This document shows positions 7,836 to 17,690 of a DNA stretch of 50,568 bases, piece after piece. Position numbers and translations under genes: made by a program. This DNA is from an uncultured Rhodoblastus sp. (GTDB lineage Bacteria > Pseudomonadota > Alphaproteobacteria > Rhizobiales > Beijerinckiaceae). Under the pieces are notes generated by a model. It was not told where the DNA came from. It saw only the letters and a program-made list of their open reading frames with translations, and ran no database searches. The stretch's first letter is position 1. Each line of letters starts with the position of its first letter. The stretch lies in contig NZ_CAIUXT010000247.1 of the NCBI RefSeq assembly GCF_903903185.1, positions 1 to 50,568 on the forward strand. Reading direction: 5' to 3'.

Positions 7836-8014
7836 GATTTTCTCTCGACCGCAATTTCAACGCAAGCGAAGCCATTCGGCGGCGTTCACGCGGCCTTTCG
7901 CCGGTCGCCGCAGATGCGAGCCCGCAGTTGGGACGCTGGAATCCCGCGTCCGTCGCCGGGCTTGCGCTCGCTTTTGCGCTGTTGGGCGCGCTGGCGGCGA
8001 AATTCCTGTTCTGA
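7823..8014 (+). CDS. Small hypothetical protein with a C-terminal membrane helix
   Basis: This 63-residue frame starts at an ATG inside the end of the receiver-protein gene. Residues 1-43 are polar with an Arg-rich patch (AIRRRSRG). Residues 44-62 form one hydrophobic helix (VAGLALAFALLGALAAKFL) reaching the C-terminus, like a tail-anchored protein. The frame is open upstream to 7706, but that part overlaps the receiver gene. The ribosome binding site is poor. I do not recognise the family. Its partner is probably the receiver protein, from overlap alone. Confidence 0.4.
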   Translation: MSNLGFSLDRNFNASEAIRRRSRGLSPVAADASPQLGRWNPASVAGLALAFALLGALAAKFLF

Positions 8015-8043
8015 GGCCGGTCAAGGTTTCGGCCGCCCGCTTC

Positions 8044-8382
8044 TCAGCGGGAGAAAAGCTGCAAGCTCTTGTGCGTGGCGGCCAGTCCCCACAGCAGGAA
8101 GGCGGCGGGCAGCAACAGGCCGATGCTCGCCACTTCGAACAGGTCCGGTTCGGCGGAAAGCGTCAGCGTGATCGTGGCGGCGCGCGACCCTGCTTTCGGC
8201 GCGGGCGTTTCGCCGGAGGTTTCGGCGGTCGGCTCGTTCCGGCTGACCCAATGCTCGGCTTCGACGATTCCCGGCGCGGCGAGGCGCGCCAGCGCGCGCG
8301 ACGGCTCCTTGCGCGGCGCCGCCGGCGGGACTTGCTTCGAGACTTGCTTGGGAAGCTGGAAAGCGATGGTCTTGCGGCTCAT
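8044..8382 (-). CDS. Hypothetical membrane protein encoded with a ParA-type ATPase
   Basis: The protein has 112 residues. The first 75 are polar and Ala/Pro-rich, and one transmembrane helix lies at about residues 84-104 (ASIGLLLPAAFLLWGLAATH). Its start overlaps the ParA stop by 4 bases (ATGA), which is good evidence that it is real and translationally coupled. I do not recognise the family. A membrane anchor or target for the ATPase would fit the context, but that is inference. Confidence 0.6.
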   Translation of the reverse strand: MSRKTIAFQLPKQVSKQVPPAAPRKEPSRALARLAAPGIVEAEHWVSRNEPTAETSGETPAPKAGSRAATITLTLSAEPDLFEVASIGLLLPAAFLLWGLAATHKSLQLFSR

Positions 8383-9023
8383 GCGGCCTGCCTTTCAGGA
8401 TAGGGAAAAATCAGCGCCGCCAGCCGTTTCAGCTCCCGCGACGCCTCGCTGCGCGGCGCCGCCTCCAGCACCGAAAGGCCCCGCGCGGCGCTTTCGGCAT
8501 AGATGACGCGCTGGACCAGCGGCGCGTCGAGCGCCGGCGTATCCGGAAATTGATCGAGCGCCGCAGCGAAGTCGCGGCCGATGGCGGTATTGGTGATCTT
8601 GCGATTGATCACGAAACCGGCGCGCAGATTTTCGCGGTAGATGCGCGCCTCGCGAATCAGTTGCACCGTCTCCGCGGCGGCCCAGACATCGTAGGGCGAG
8701 GGCTGGACCGGGATCAGCACCATGTCGCTGGCGAGAATCGCCGCCCGCGCCAGTTCATTGACCCGTGGCGGGCCGTCGATCACCACGACGTCGTAACCTT
8801 TCGCCAGAGCGGGGAGTTCGCGGTGCAACGTGGCCTTGGCCATGCCGACGACGACGAAGGCCGGCTCCGCCTCGCGCACGCCCGACCAGGCCAGGGCGCT
8901 GGCCTGCGGATCGGCGTCCACCAGCAGCACCCGCAGGCCGGCCTGACTGTAACAGGACGCCAGATTAACGGCGATCGTCGTCTTGCCGACGCCGCCTTTC
9001 TGGTTCAGCACGCCAACAATCAT
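8379..9023 (-). CDS. ParA/MinD-type ATPase, orphan
   Basis: This 214-residue P-loop ATPase has the deviant Walker A motif of the ParA class (KGGVGKTTIAVNLA, residues about 9-22), Walker A' VDADPQ and Walker B VVVIDGPP. It lacks an N-terminal DNA-binding domain, like the short ParA/ParF and cargo-positioning types. No ParB or parS-like gene is beside it. Instead it is coupled to a small single-helix membrane protein. That points to positioning of a protein or membrane cargo, or a stray partition gene, rather than chromosome segregation. The gene reads away from the 166-bp gap at 9024-9189, where I see no gene. Confidence 0.85.
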   Translation of the reverse strand: MIVGVLNQKGGVGKTTIAVNLASCYSQAGLRVLLVDADPQASALAWSGVREAEPAFVVVGMAKATLHRELPALAKGYDVVVIDGPPRVNELARAAILASDMVLIPVQPSPYDVWAAAETVQLIREARIYRENLRAGFVINRKITNTAIGRDFAAALDQFPDTPALDAPLVQRVIYAESAARGLSVLEAAPRSEASRELKRLAALIFPYPERQAA

Positions 9024-9189
9024 CGCAGCCGCCTTTTCCAGAAGGCCGACCCGCCAAACGAATCAAGGCCCTTGAAGCCGGATTATTTACTCAGCAATCG
9101 AGCCGGTTTGCAACGCGCGGGAGCGCTCGTCCCTGCCTGCGAGGACGCCTATCCCCAAAAAAAACGCCCAAACAAAAACGCCCGCAAAA

Positions 9190-9495
9190 TCATCCCCAGA
9201 CCTTGCCCAGAACATCGAGCCCGGCATGGGCGAGATCGTCGGGCGTCATGGCGATGCGAAATTCGACCAGGGCGTCGAAGGTCAGGAACCACGGTTCGGC
9301 AAGGGACGGGACATCCGACGCCTCTTTGACATCGACAACCAGAACGGCGCCGCGCTCGCCGTCCCGTTCGGTGAAATAGACGGCCTGCGGCGCCTGCGCG
9401 TCGAGAATCCGCTTGATCCTCGGCCCGACCGTGCCATCGCGCGCCGCGCTGTTGAACGGCTCCGTCGGAAAGGTGATGTTCATCAGCATCCGCAT
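9190..9495 (-). CDS. Conserved small protein (sometimes labelled 'panthothenate synthetase')
   Basis: This 101-residue protein begins MRMLMNITFPTEPFN and has a ferredoxin-like alpha/beta pattern: VYFTERDGERGAVLVVDV, then AEPWFLTFDALVEFRIAM, ending DVLGKVWG. I recall close relatives across proteobacteria, often misannotated as panthothenate synthetase although they bear no resemblance to PanC. The function is unknown. AGGGGAGG lies about 8 bases upstream of the ATG at 9495, which selects this start over the Met codons at 9489 and 9483. It follows eno on the same strand, beyond a terminator-like hairpin. Confidence 0.75.
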   Translation of the reverse strand: MRMLMNITFPTEPFNSAARDGTVGPRIKRILDAQAPQAVYFTERDGERGAVLVVDVKEASDVPSLAEPWFLTFDALVEFRIAMTPDDLAHAGLDVLGKVWG

Positions 9496-9549
9496 GGCGG
9501 GCCTCCCCTGAAACTTCGACAGGGCGGAAGCGCCGCCCGAAACGAAACA

Positions 9550-9571
9550 GGGACGCGCCCGCGCGCGTCCC
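9550..9571 (-). terminator. Putative terminator of eno
   Basis: GGGACGCGC and GCGCGTCCC form a 9-bp GC-rich stem with a 4-base loop. On the minus strand it is followed by TGTTTCGTTTC, a broken T-rich stretch. It lies 26-47 bases past the eno stop codon and before the small conserved gene, so transcription of eno probably ends here at least in part. Confidence 0.5.
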
Positions 9572-9596
9572 CGGAATTTCCGTTGCGCCGTGAGAT

Positions 9597-10889
<1,293 letters not shown>

Positions 10890-11050
10890 CTAGGGATTAA
10901 AAAAGGCCTTGAAGGCTAAGGACCGGCCTTTCTACGACGGATGCATGAAATAAAAAAGTTAGCCTTCCGCCGCAGTCACGCTTTTTCGAACCGCGGCGGT
11001 TGCAGCCCGGCGCGGCGCCGCGTAAATCCGGTGAACAGAGGTTTTTCAAG

Positions 11051-11512
11051 ATGGTCAAGATCCATGACGGCGCCGACCTGCTCGGCGTGCAGGCCAGAGC
11101 GCCCGACAGCCCGGACGAAGCGGAACTCGACCGCGTGCCCAATCCCCACCCGGACGTCGATTACGTCGCGCGCTTCATCCAGCCCGAATTCACCTCGCTG
11201 TGCCCGGTCACCGGCCAACCCGATTTCGCGCATCTGGTGATAGATTATGTTCCCGACAAATATCTAGTTGAATCAAAGGCTTTAAAGCTATACCTCACCT
11301 CGTTTCGCAACCACGGCGCCTTTCACGAAGCCTGCACGATCCGCATCGCCAAGGACCTGATCGCGACGCTGTCCCCGCGCTGGCTGCGCATCGGCGGCTA
11401 CTGGTATCCGCGCGGCGGCATGCCGATCGACGTGTTCTACCAGACCGGCGAACCGCCCAAAGGGCTCTGGCTGCCGGATCAGGGCGTGGCGCCCTATCGC
11501 GGGCGGGGGTGA
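11051..11512 (+). CDS. queF: NADPH-dependent 7-cyano-7-deazaguanine reductase QueF
   Basis: This 153-residue protein matches the short, unimodular QueF type. It reduces preQ0 to preQ1 in queuosine tRNA-modification synthesis. The catalytic Cys is C51 in [11 protein letters not shown], the catalytic Asp is D58 and the substrate-binding Glu is in HGAFHE (E93). The family signature [10 protein letters not shown] is at residues 73-82. The ATG at 11051 has AGAGG about 8 bases upstream, and the frame before it (from 11000) is not conserved-looking. No other queuosine gene is next to it. I looked for a preQ1 riboswitch in the leader but cannot support one. Confidence 0.95.
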   Translation: MVKIHDGADLLGVQARAPDSPDEAELDRVPNPHPDVDYVARFIQPEFTSLCPVTGQPDFAHLVIDYVPDKYLVESKALKLYLTSFRNHGAFHEACTIRIAKDLIATLSPRWLRIGGYWYPRGGMPIDVFYQTGEPPKGLWLPDQGVAPYRGRG

Positions 11513-11597
11513 CGATATGGCGTGAGCGCGTCACGTCGCCTCATAGCGCGAGACCTAAAAGGCTTGCCTTCCTCCCAGCCTCGGGCAAAAAGGCCCC

Positions 11598-13460
11598 ATG
11601 CTGCAAATTTCCGATCTCACCTATCGGCTCGGGCCGCGCCTGTTGTTCGATTCGGCCAGCGTCATGCTGCCCGAACGGGCGCGGGTGGGTTTCGTCGGGC
11701 GCAACGGCGCCGGCAAGACCACTTTGTTTCGGCTGATCGCCGGCGAAATCGCCGCCGAGGGCGGGACGATCTATATTCCCAAGGGTTGCCGGATGGGCCG
11801 GGTCGAGCAGGAGGCGCCCGGCGGCGACGGCAAGCTGGTCGATTTCGTGCTCGCCGCCGATGTCGAGCGCGCCAGCCTGCTCGAAGAGGCCGAAACCGCC
11901 CATGACCCGCATCGCATCGCCGAAATCCACACCAGGCTGGCCGATATCGACGCCCATGCGGCGCCGGCGCGGGCGGCGGAAATTCTGGCCGGCCTCGGCT
12001 TCGACGAAGCGGCGCAAAATCGCGCTTTAAAGGAGTTTTCCGGCGGCTGGCGGATGCGCGTGGCGCTCGCCGCCGTATTGTTCTCGCAGCCCGACCTGCT
12101 GCTGCTCGACGAGCCGACCAATTATCTCGATCTCGAAGGCTCGCTATGGCTGATCGACTATCTGACGCGCTATCGCGCGACCATCGTCGTCATCAGCCAT
12201 GACCGCGACCTGCTCAACGAGGTCTGCGACCATATCGTCCATCTCGACAAGGGCAAGTTGCAGCTTTATCGCGGCAATTACGACGGGTTCGCCCGCCAGC
12301 GCGCCGAGGCGCGGATGCTTCAGGCCAAATTCCTGAAAAAACAGGAGGAAAAGCGCGCCCATCTGCAGGAATTCGTCGACCGGTTCCGCGCCAAGGCGAC
12401 CAAGGCGCGTCAGGCCCAGTCGCGCCTGAAAATGCTCGAAAAGATGGAGACGGTCGCCGCCGTCGTCGATGACGAAATCCTGCCCTTCTCGCTGCCCTCG
12501 CCCGAAAAGCCGCTGTCGCCGCCGATCATAGCGATGGAAAACGTCGCGGTCGGCTATGACGACAAGGCGATCTTGACGAAACTGAGCCTGAACCTGTCCA
12601 ACGACGACCGCATCGGCCTGCTCGGCGCCAATGGCAACGGCAAATCGACCTTCGCCAAGCTTCTGGGCGGGAGGCTCGCGCCGATGTCCGGCGCATTGAA
12701 CAAATCGACCAAGCTCGACGTCGGGTTTTTCGCCCAGCATCAGGTGGAGGATCTCGACGAGAGGGACACGCCCTTTCAGGCCATCCAGCGGCTGATGACC
12801 GACGCGCCGGAAGCGCGGATACGCGCCCGCGCCGCGCAAATCGGCTTTTCCAATGTCAAGGCCGACACCAGGGTCGCAAATCTGTCGGGCGGCGAAAAGG
12901 CGCGGCTGCTGATGGGGCTCGCGACCTTCAACGGCCCGCATCTGTTGATTCTCGACGAGCCGACCAACCATCTCGACATCGACAGCCGCGCGGCGCTGGC
13001 CGAAGCGATCAATGAATATGCCGGGGCGGTGGTGCTGATCTCGCACGATCAATATCTGCTGGAAGCCTGCGCCGACCGGCTGTGGCTGGTCGCCGACGGC
13101 GGCGTCAAGAATTTCGACGGCGACATGCAGGATTACCGCAAGCTGGTGCTCGAAGGCGCAAAAACCCCGGCCAAAAAGCGCGAACGCGAGGCGGCGCCGG
13201 CCCGCGACACGACAAAAGCGCGGCAGGACGCCAGGCCCTTGGCGAAAAAAGTTCAGGCGGCGGAAGAGAAAATGGCGCGGTTTTCCGGCCTGATCACGCG
13301 CATCGACCAGTCGCTCGCCGATCCGCGCGCCTTCGAGCGCAACCCGGCGGAAGCCTCGAAACTGTCGCAGCAGCGCGCCGAACTGGAGCGCGCCCTGACT
13401 TTTGCCGAAGAGGAATGGCTCGAACTCTCCGCCGAATACGAGGCTTTGCTCGGCGGATAA
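11598..13460 (+). CDS. ABC-F family ATPase (ribosome-associated type)
   Basis: The 620-residue protein has two ABC ATPase domains in one chain and no membrane segments, as in the ABC-F family, whose members act on ribosomes. The first Walker A is GRNGAGKTT at residues 34-42, with LLLLDEPTN as Walker B. The second half has GANGNGKST, the signature LSGGEKARL and LILDEPTNHLD. A long linker between the domains (about 235-290, AEARMLQAKFLKKQEEKRAHLQ) is the P-site tRNA-interacting arm. The C-terminal 90 residues form a Lys/Glu-rich coiled coil, as in YheS and Uup relatives. I cannot decide between those subfamilies. Confidence 0.9.
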   Translation: MLQISDLTYRLGPRLLFDSASVMLPERARVGFVGRNGAGKTTLFRLIAGEIAAEGGTIYIPKGCRMGRVEQEAPGGDGKLVDFVLAADVERASLLEEAETAHDPHRIAEIHTRLADIDAHAAPARAAEILAGLGFDEAAQNRALKEFSGGWRMRVALAAVLFSQPDLLLLDEPTNYLDLEGSLWLIDYLTRYRATIVVISHDRDLLNEVCDHIVHLDKGKLQLYRGNYDGFARQRAEARMLQAKFLKKQEEKRAHLQEFVDRFRAKATKARQAQSRLKMLEKMETVAAVVDDEILPFSLPSPEKPLSPPIIAMENVAVGYDDKAILTKLSLNLSNDDRIGLLGANGNGKSTFAKLLGGRLAPMSGALNKSTKLDVGFFAQHQVEDLDERDTPFQAIQRLMTDAPEARIRARAAQIGFSNVKADTRVANLSGGEKARLLMGLATFNGPHLLILDEPTNHLDIDSRAALAEAINEYAGAVVLISHDQYLLEACADRLWLVADGGVKNFDGDMQDYRKLVLEGAKTPAKKREREAAPARDTTKARQDARPLAKKVQAAEEKMARFSGLITRIDQSLADPRAFERNPAEASKLSQQRAELERALTFAEEEWLELSAEYEALLGG

Positions 13461-13515
13461 ATAATGCTGTCGCAATGGGACGCTTTAAGCGGCCAGGCTC
13501 TTTCGGGATCGAATC

Positions 13516-14163
13516 ATGCAAGCGCGGCGTCCCCGGCGTTTTGACGCCCTGCTCGCGGGCGTGGTTGTTGGCGCGATGCTGTTCAGCATCGCCGTCATCG
13601 ACCGGCCCGTGGCCTATTTGATGTTCCGGCACTTCCACGAATCGCGGGCGCCGTTCATTCTGCCTACCCGCATCGTCGATGTGCTCGAAGTTCTGGCGGC
13701 CATCGGTCTTTTGTGGAGCGGCTTCAACCATGCGCTCCGCAGGCCGTTCGGTCGAACCGGCCAGATCGTGTTGCGAACCTCGCTGGCGCTGTTCGTCGCC
13801 ATAGGCGTCAAGGACCTGCTCAAACTGGCTTTTGGCCGCACCTGGCCCGAAACCTGGACCTGCGGCAATCCTTCGCTGATCAGGGACGCCGCCTATGCTT
13901 TTTCGCCCTTTCATGGCGGGGCCGGCTGGGCCTCCTTCCCCTCCGGCCATCAAACGCTGACTTGCGCCGTCGCCGCCTGCCTCTGGGTGCTTGCCCCGCG
14001 CTTTCGTCCCGCTTATGTCCTCGTGGCGCTGACGGTCGCCGTCAGCCTGCTGTTCGCGGATTTCCACTTCGTCAGCGACGTTCTCGCCGGCTCCCTGGCC
14101 GGCTGGATGGTCGGGCTTTTTGTCGCGCGAGTCGATCTGACCAAGGCCCAACCTTTGGCCTGA
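13516..14163 (+). CDS. PAP2-family phosphatase (membrane)
   Basis: This 215-residue membrane protein has about six hydrophobic segments. The three-part phosphatase signature is present: KLAFGRTWPE (like KxxxxxxRP), SFPSGHQT (PSGH) and FADFHFVSDVLAG (the SRxxxxxHxxxD part, with a Phe-Ala-Asp start in place of SR). The nucleophile His in the third motif is kept. Family members dephosphorylate lipid phosphates such as undecaprenyl pyrophosphate or phosphatidic acid. The substrate cannot be told from the sequence. It lies 55 bp after the ABC-F gene on the same strand and may be co-transcribed. Confidence 0.85.
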   Translation: MQARRPRRFDALLAGVVVGAMLFSIAVIDRPVAYLMFRHFHESRAPFILPTRIVDVLEVLAAIGLLWSGFNHALRRPFGRTGQIVLRTSLALFVAIGVKDLLKLAFGRTWPETWTCGNPSLIRDAAYAFSPFHGGAGWASFPSGHQTLTCAVAACLWVLAPRFRPAYVLVALTVAVSLLFADFHFVSDVLAGSLAGWMVGLFVARVDLTKAQPLA

Positions 14164-14370
14164 GTTTCAAATCCCGGACAAGCGCTTGCGCAACAAGGCA
14201 AAGGCGCGTGGGCGCCGGCAAGGCGCGCTTCCGCCTCCGCGCCCGCAAAGCGCCTCGAAATCCGATGCATGGCGCGGGCGCGAACGCAGCATATGTCAGC
14301 GGCGCTCACGCCCGGACGGCGGAAAAACATCGCCACACGTCCGCTCGCCAGTCTTGCCACTTTGCATTTT

Positions 14371-14386
14371 GCAAATTGCAATTTGC
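14371..14386. promoter_or_regulatory. Perfect 16-bp palindrome in an AT-rich block
   Basis: GCAAATTGCAATTTGC reads the same on both strands. It is embedded in a wider cluster of related half-sites (TTGCATTTTGCAA just upstream, ATTTGCTAA twice and ATGCAATTTA just downstream, 14361-14410). The block interrupts very GC-rich DNA between the PAP2 gene and the PEP-CTERM gene. It looks like a multi-site operator for a repressor or activator of the downstream gene. The rest of the 431-bp gap (14164-14594) holds no gene that I can support. Confidence 0.5.
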
Positions 14387-14482
14387 TAAGTATTTGCTAA
14401 ATGCAATTTATGGTTAGGGTGATTAAATAACGCACACTTGGCTAATAATTTTTCGAATCAAATAAAAAACATAAATTTTTTG

Positions 14483-14510
14483 TTGACGCTGAGTTTCGCC
14501 GGCCTTAAAT
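14483..14510 (+). promoter_or_regulatory. Putative sigma-70 promoter of the PEP-CTERM gene
   Basis: TTGACG (14483-14488) and TTAAAT (14505-14510) are separated by 16 bases and follow an A/T-rich upstream stretch that could serve as an UP element. The start codon at 14595 is about 80 bases further on. No good sigma-54 -24/-12 element (TGGC-N8-TTGC) was seen. Confidence 0.5.
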
Positions 14511-14594
14511 GACGGCATGGTGTCGCTACGCGGTGACATTCAACAAGCGATTGCTCGTCCTGCGTATAGTTGGCAATTTTTCGGGAATTGAAAA

Positions 14595-15545
14595 ATGAAA
14601 ATGAACGTTAAGATCCTTGGAGCTGCTACCCTGGCCGCTGTGGCTTCGACGGTTGCTCCCGTGCAGGCCGGCGCGTTGACGGCGCAGCAGATTTTCACCG
14701 AATTCAACGGAGTTGTCTGGAACAACTTCACTACAACGTCCGACGTCGAGGGCCGTCTCGCCGCCAACCACATCACCGGCGGCGCTACCTTCTATGTGGC
14801 CCCGCGCGGCCAGGCTTCGACGTTCCAGGCGGTCAATGCGATCACCATCGCCAACACCCATGGCAACGTCAACAATGGCGGCAGCGTCAATTACGTGTCC
14901 AGCATCTCGAATTCCCACTTCAACTTCAACGGCGGCGGATCGCTGGTCAACCAGACTCCGTATTTCGCGATCAGCGATTTCACCACGCCGCTCAACGCGG
15001 AGGTGGCGACGCTTACCGGCCTTGCCGCCAACAGCACCGTCAACGCGTCAGACCATAATGATGTGAAGTTCAACGTGGCCGCTGACGCCAAGGGCACCGC
15101 CGTATTCGAAATCACGACGGCGCAATTCCAGAGCTTCGCCGGGGTTGAATTCGCGAATGCCCTGTCCGCCAAAACCATCATCGTCAACGTGACCGGCGGC
15201 GGCTCTATCAACCAGAATTTCAATTATGTCGGTTCCAACACGTCGTATCAGAACAGCCACGTGATCTGGAACTTCGAAGACGCGACCAGTCTCGGCATCA
15301 AGACGATTCACGGCGCGGTGCTCGCCGAAGACGCCACCGTCACCAATAATTCGCCGATCGAAGGTCTGCTCTACGCCAAGAACTTCAACGGCAATGGCGA
15401 ATTGCACGACTATCCGTTCCAGGGGGTGCTGCCGACCACCGCCGCCGCGCCGGAGCCCGCCACCTGGGCGCTGCTGGGCCTCGGATTCGTCGGTCTGGGC
15501 TTCGCCGCCCGCCGCCGCAACGGCCGGGCCCCCGCCACGGCCTGA
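14595..15545 (+). CDS. Secreted PEP-CTERM protein with choice-of-anchor-A-like domain
   Basis: The 316-residue protein has three parts. A signal peptide comes first (residues 1-25, KMNVKILGAATLAAVASTVA, cleavage after VQA). The body is Asn/Thr/Gly-rich beta (EFNGVVWNNFTTTSDVEGRL, ITGGATFYVAPRG, IHGAVLAEDATVTNN), resembling the choice-of-anchor A domain. A C-terminal sorting tag starts at residue 286: PEPATWA, a hydrophobic helix, then ARRRNGR. PEP-CTERM tags are processed by an exosortase and export proteins to the surface or biofilm matrix. No exosortase gene is in the window. The gene stands alone, with its own promoter region and terminator, which suits a strongly regulated surface protein. 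Confidence 0.85.
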   Translation: MKMNVKILGAATLAAVASTVAPVQAGALTAQQIFTEFNGVVWNNFTTTSDVEGRLAANHITGGATFYVAPRGQASTFQAVNAITIANTHGNVNNGGSVNYVSSISNSHFNFNGGGSLVNQTPYFAISDFTTPLNAEVATLTGLAANSTVNASDHNDVKFNVAADAKGTAVFEITTAQFQSFAGVEFANALSAKTIIVNVTGGGSINQNFNYVGSNTSYQNSHVIWNFEDATSLGIKTIHGAVLAEDATVTNNSPIEGLLYAKNFNGNGELHDYPFQGVLPTTAAAPEPATWALLGLGFVGLGFAARRRNGRAPATA

Positions 15546-15570
15546 GACGGACAAAACGCCTCGCAAAACG

Positions 15571-15603
15571 ACAGGCCCCGGTCAATCAGGGGCCTGTTTT
15601 CGT
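15571..15603. terminator. Intrinsic terminator between the PEP-CTERM gene and hflX
   Basis: ACAGGCCCC (15571-15579) and GGGGCCTGT (15589-15597) form a perfect 9-bp stem with a 9-base loop, followed on the plus strand by TTTTCGTTT. It lies 26 bases after the PEP-CTERM stop codon. The hflX stop codon is at 15605 on the other strand, so the same hairpin overlaps the 3' end of hflX; on that strand the following bases are less T-rich. Confidence 0.8.
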
Positions 15604-15604
15604 T

Positions 15605-16984
15605 TCAAACGGGATTTTCGGCGGCCTCGGCGCCGGGAAAGCGCCGTAAAACGCGGTCGCATTGTTCCGGCGCGACGCGAATATGAAAATGCGCCCCGCC
15701 CTCTTCGTCGAGGTCGCGCGACAAAACTTCCGTGTGGGCGTGCAGCCAGGCCTGGCCCTCGCCGTCGCTCGACGCCAGCGGCACGTCCAGCACCACCCGG
15801 CCGCGCGCCAGCCGCGTCTCCAAAGCCAGCAGCAAATCGTCCAGCCCCTCGCCGGTCACCGCAGAGACGGCGCAAGGCCGCTCGTCAGAAGGGCGCATTG
15901 CCGCCTTGGTCTTGATTTGCTCGCGCTCGCCAAAGGGAAGCAGGTCGATTTTGTTCCATACTTCGATCAGCAGGTTGTGATCCTGGGCGTCGACGCCGAG
16001 TTCGTCGAGAATCGTTTCGACATCGGCGCCCTGGGCCTCCGCATCCTCATGGGCGATGTCGCGCACATGCAGGATGACGTCGGCCTCCAGCACTTCCTCC
16101 AGCGTGGCGCGGAAGGCCGAAACCAGCATATGCGGCAGGTCGGAAATGAAGCCGACCGTATCGGACAGGATGATCTTGCCGCCATGCGGCAGTTTCACGC
16201 CGCGCAGGGTCGGGTCGAGCGTGGCGAACAGCAGGTCTTTGGCGAACACGTCCGCCTTGGTCAACGTGTTGAACAGCGTCGATTTGCCGGCATTGGTGTA
16301 GCCGACCAGCGCCACCACCGGGAAGGGAACGTCGCGCCGGTTCTTGCGGTGCAGGCCGCGCGTCTTCTTGACCTTTTCGAGGTCGCGCTCGATGCGCGTC
16401 ATGCGCTCCTGAATGAGCCGCCGGTCGGTCTCGATCTGGGTTTCGCCGGGGCCGCCGAGAAAGCCGAAGCCGCCGCGCTGGCGCTCCAGATGGGTCCATG
16501 ACCGCACCAGCCGCGATTTCTGATAGGTCAGATGCGCCAGTTCGACCTGCATCGCGCCCTCGGAGGTGCGTGCGCGTTCGCCGAAGATTTCGAGGATCAG
16601 CCCGGTGCGGTCGATCACCTTGGCCTTGAATTCCTTTTCCAGATTGCGCTGCTGCACCGGAGACAAGGCGCAATCGACAACGACGAGATCGGCCTCGCGC
16701 TCCTCGATCAGCGCCGCCATTTCCTCGACCTTGCCCTTGCCCAGATATGTGGCGGGGCGAATCTGCGACAGCACGACGAGTTCGCGGCCGACGACGTCGA
16801 CGTCGATCGCCCGCGCCAGCCCCTCGGCCTCGTCGAGCCGCGCCTCTTGCGATCTTATCGACTTCGCGCCGTCGGCATGGGTCGCGGCCCGGTCGCTCAG
16901 ATAAGGTCCAATCACCAAAACGCGGGTTTTCTCCCCGCGCTTGCGGGTCTGAGCCGGCGAATCGCCGGCGACGAAGCCGCTCAA
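15605..16984 (-). CDS. hflX: GTPase HflX
   Basis: The 459-residue protein is a ribosome-binding GTPase that splits stalled or heat-damaged 70S ribosomes. The N-terminal HflX domain is clear ([44 protein letters not shown]). The G domain has G1 [13 protein letters not shown]3 [11 protein letters not shown] and G4 NKIDLL. The C-terminal domain is normal. The frame opens with TTG at 16984, with GAGG about 6 bases upstream. No in-frame ATG precedes RVLVIGPYL, so a TTG start is likely. It lies 34 bp downstream of hfq, the usual hfq-hflX arrangement. Confidence 0.95.
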   Translation of the reverse strand: MSGFVAGDSPAQTRKRGEKTRVLVIGPYLSDRAATHADGAKSIRSQEARLDEAEGLARAIDVDVVGRELVVLSQIRPATYLGKGKVEEMAALIEEREADLVVVDCALSPVQQRNLEKEFKAKVIDRTGLILEIFGERARTSEGAMQVELAHLTYQKSRLVRSWTHLERQRGGFGFLGGPGETQIETDRRLIQERMTRIERDLEKVKKTRGLHRKNRRDVPFPVVALVGYTNAGKSTLFNTLTKADVFAKDLLFATLDPTLRGVKLPHGGKIILSDTVGFISDLPHMLVSAFRATLEEVLEADVILHVRDIAHEDAEAQGADVETILDELGVDAQDHNLLIEVWNKIDLLPFGEREQIKTKAAMRPSDERPCAVSAVTGEGLDDLLLALETRLARGRVVLDVPLASSDGEGQAWLHAHTEVLSRDLDEEGGAHFHIRVAPEQCDRVLRRFPGAEAAENPV

Positions 16985-17018
16985 GCGGACCTCGTCACAT
17001 TTGCATGGGTCTGAAAAT

Positions 17019-17282
17019 TCACTTTTCCGGAGCCTCTTCGGCCGGGTCGAACATCTGGATCGGATGACCCGGCATGATCGTCGATATGGCGTGCTTGTAG
17101 ACGAGTTGCGAGTGGCCGTCGCGGCGCAGCAGCACGCAAAAATTGTCGAACCAGCTTACAACGCCTTGTAATTTAACGCCATTCACCAGAAAAATGGTGA
17201 GGGGAATTTTATTTTTGCGTACGAAATTGAGAAACGTATCCTGAAGATTGGGAGTGCGTTCAACCGGCATGTTTTTTTCCAT
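17019..17282 (-). CDS. hfq: RNA chaperone Hfq
   Basis: This 87-residue Sm-like protein forms hexamers that pair small RNAs with mRNAs. The Sm1 region is [21 protein letters not shown] written across residues about 12-32, and the Sm2 motif is YKHAISTI. The family-typical [10 protein letters not shown] is present. The C-terminal tail is short, as in alphaproteobacteria. Either ATG 17282 or 17270 (MPVERTPN) could be the start. It is first in the hfq-hflX unit. The 404-bp stretch upstream (17283-17686) has no gene and contains a MITE-like element. Confidence 0.97.
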   Translation of the reverse strand: MEKNMPVERTPNLQDTFLNFVRKNKIPLTIFLVNGVKLQGVVSWFDNFCVLLRRDGHSQLVYKHAISTIMPGHPIQMFDPAEEAPEK

Positions 17283-17449
17283 TCAGTTTTTCTTGACGCC
17301 TGCAACCGGAACGCGAAGTCCTTGTCCGAGGCCGAAATCACGCCAAACCCATCCTCGCCGCAGGCGCGTAGAAGCCCATTAGAGTCTCAAGCCCGCGATT
17401 TAGGCAAGATTTTCTTTTATGCTCAATGCGGTTTTATGCGACAAAAGGC

Positions 17450-17690
17450 CTAGGGCTTGTGGACGCTTGTCCCATCGCCGTGACGCGCGGTCGTTTTGCC
17501 TGAATTATGGCGTTGAACCACCGACCATCTAGAGGCAAAACGCCCGCGCGCCCTTCGGGTTTGCCCGAAATGGCCGGCTGGTGCGTCGCAAGCCTTGCCA
17601 ATATCCTCGATATTGCCTTCGCCTTGCTCCTGCCATCCGTCTCATTTCGACCAGATCCCGGTCGATGCGACAAGTGTTCACAAGCCCTAG
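17450..17690. mobile_element. MITE-like element with 28-bp terminal inverted repeats
   Basis: The left end (17450-17477) begins CTAGGGCTTGTGGAC and the right end (17663-17690) is its inverted copy, ending CACAAGCCCTAG. The 28-bp arms differ at only three positions. The element is about 241 bp, too short for a transposase, and no convincing protein is encoded inside. The outer CTAG or TA could be part of the repeat or a target duplication; the palindrome makes this undecidable. The right tip supplies the TAG stop codon of the adjacent aminotransferase gene (17687-17689). A non-autonomous transposon fits best. A large regulatory hairpin is the alternative. Confidence 0.6.
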
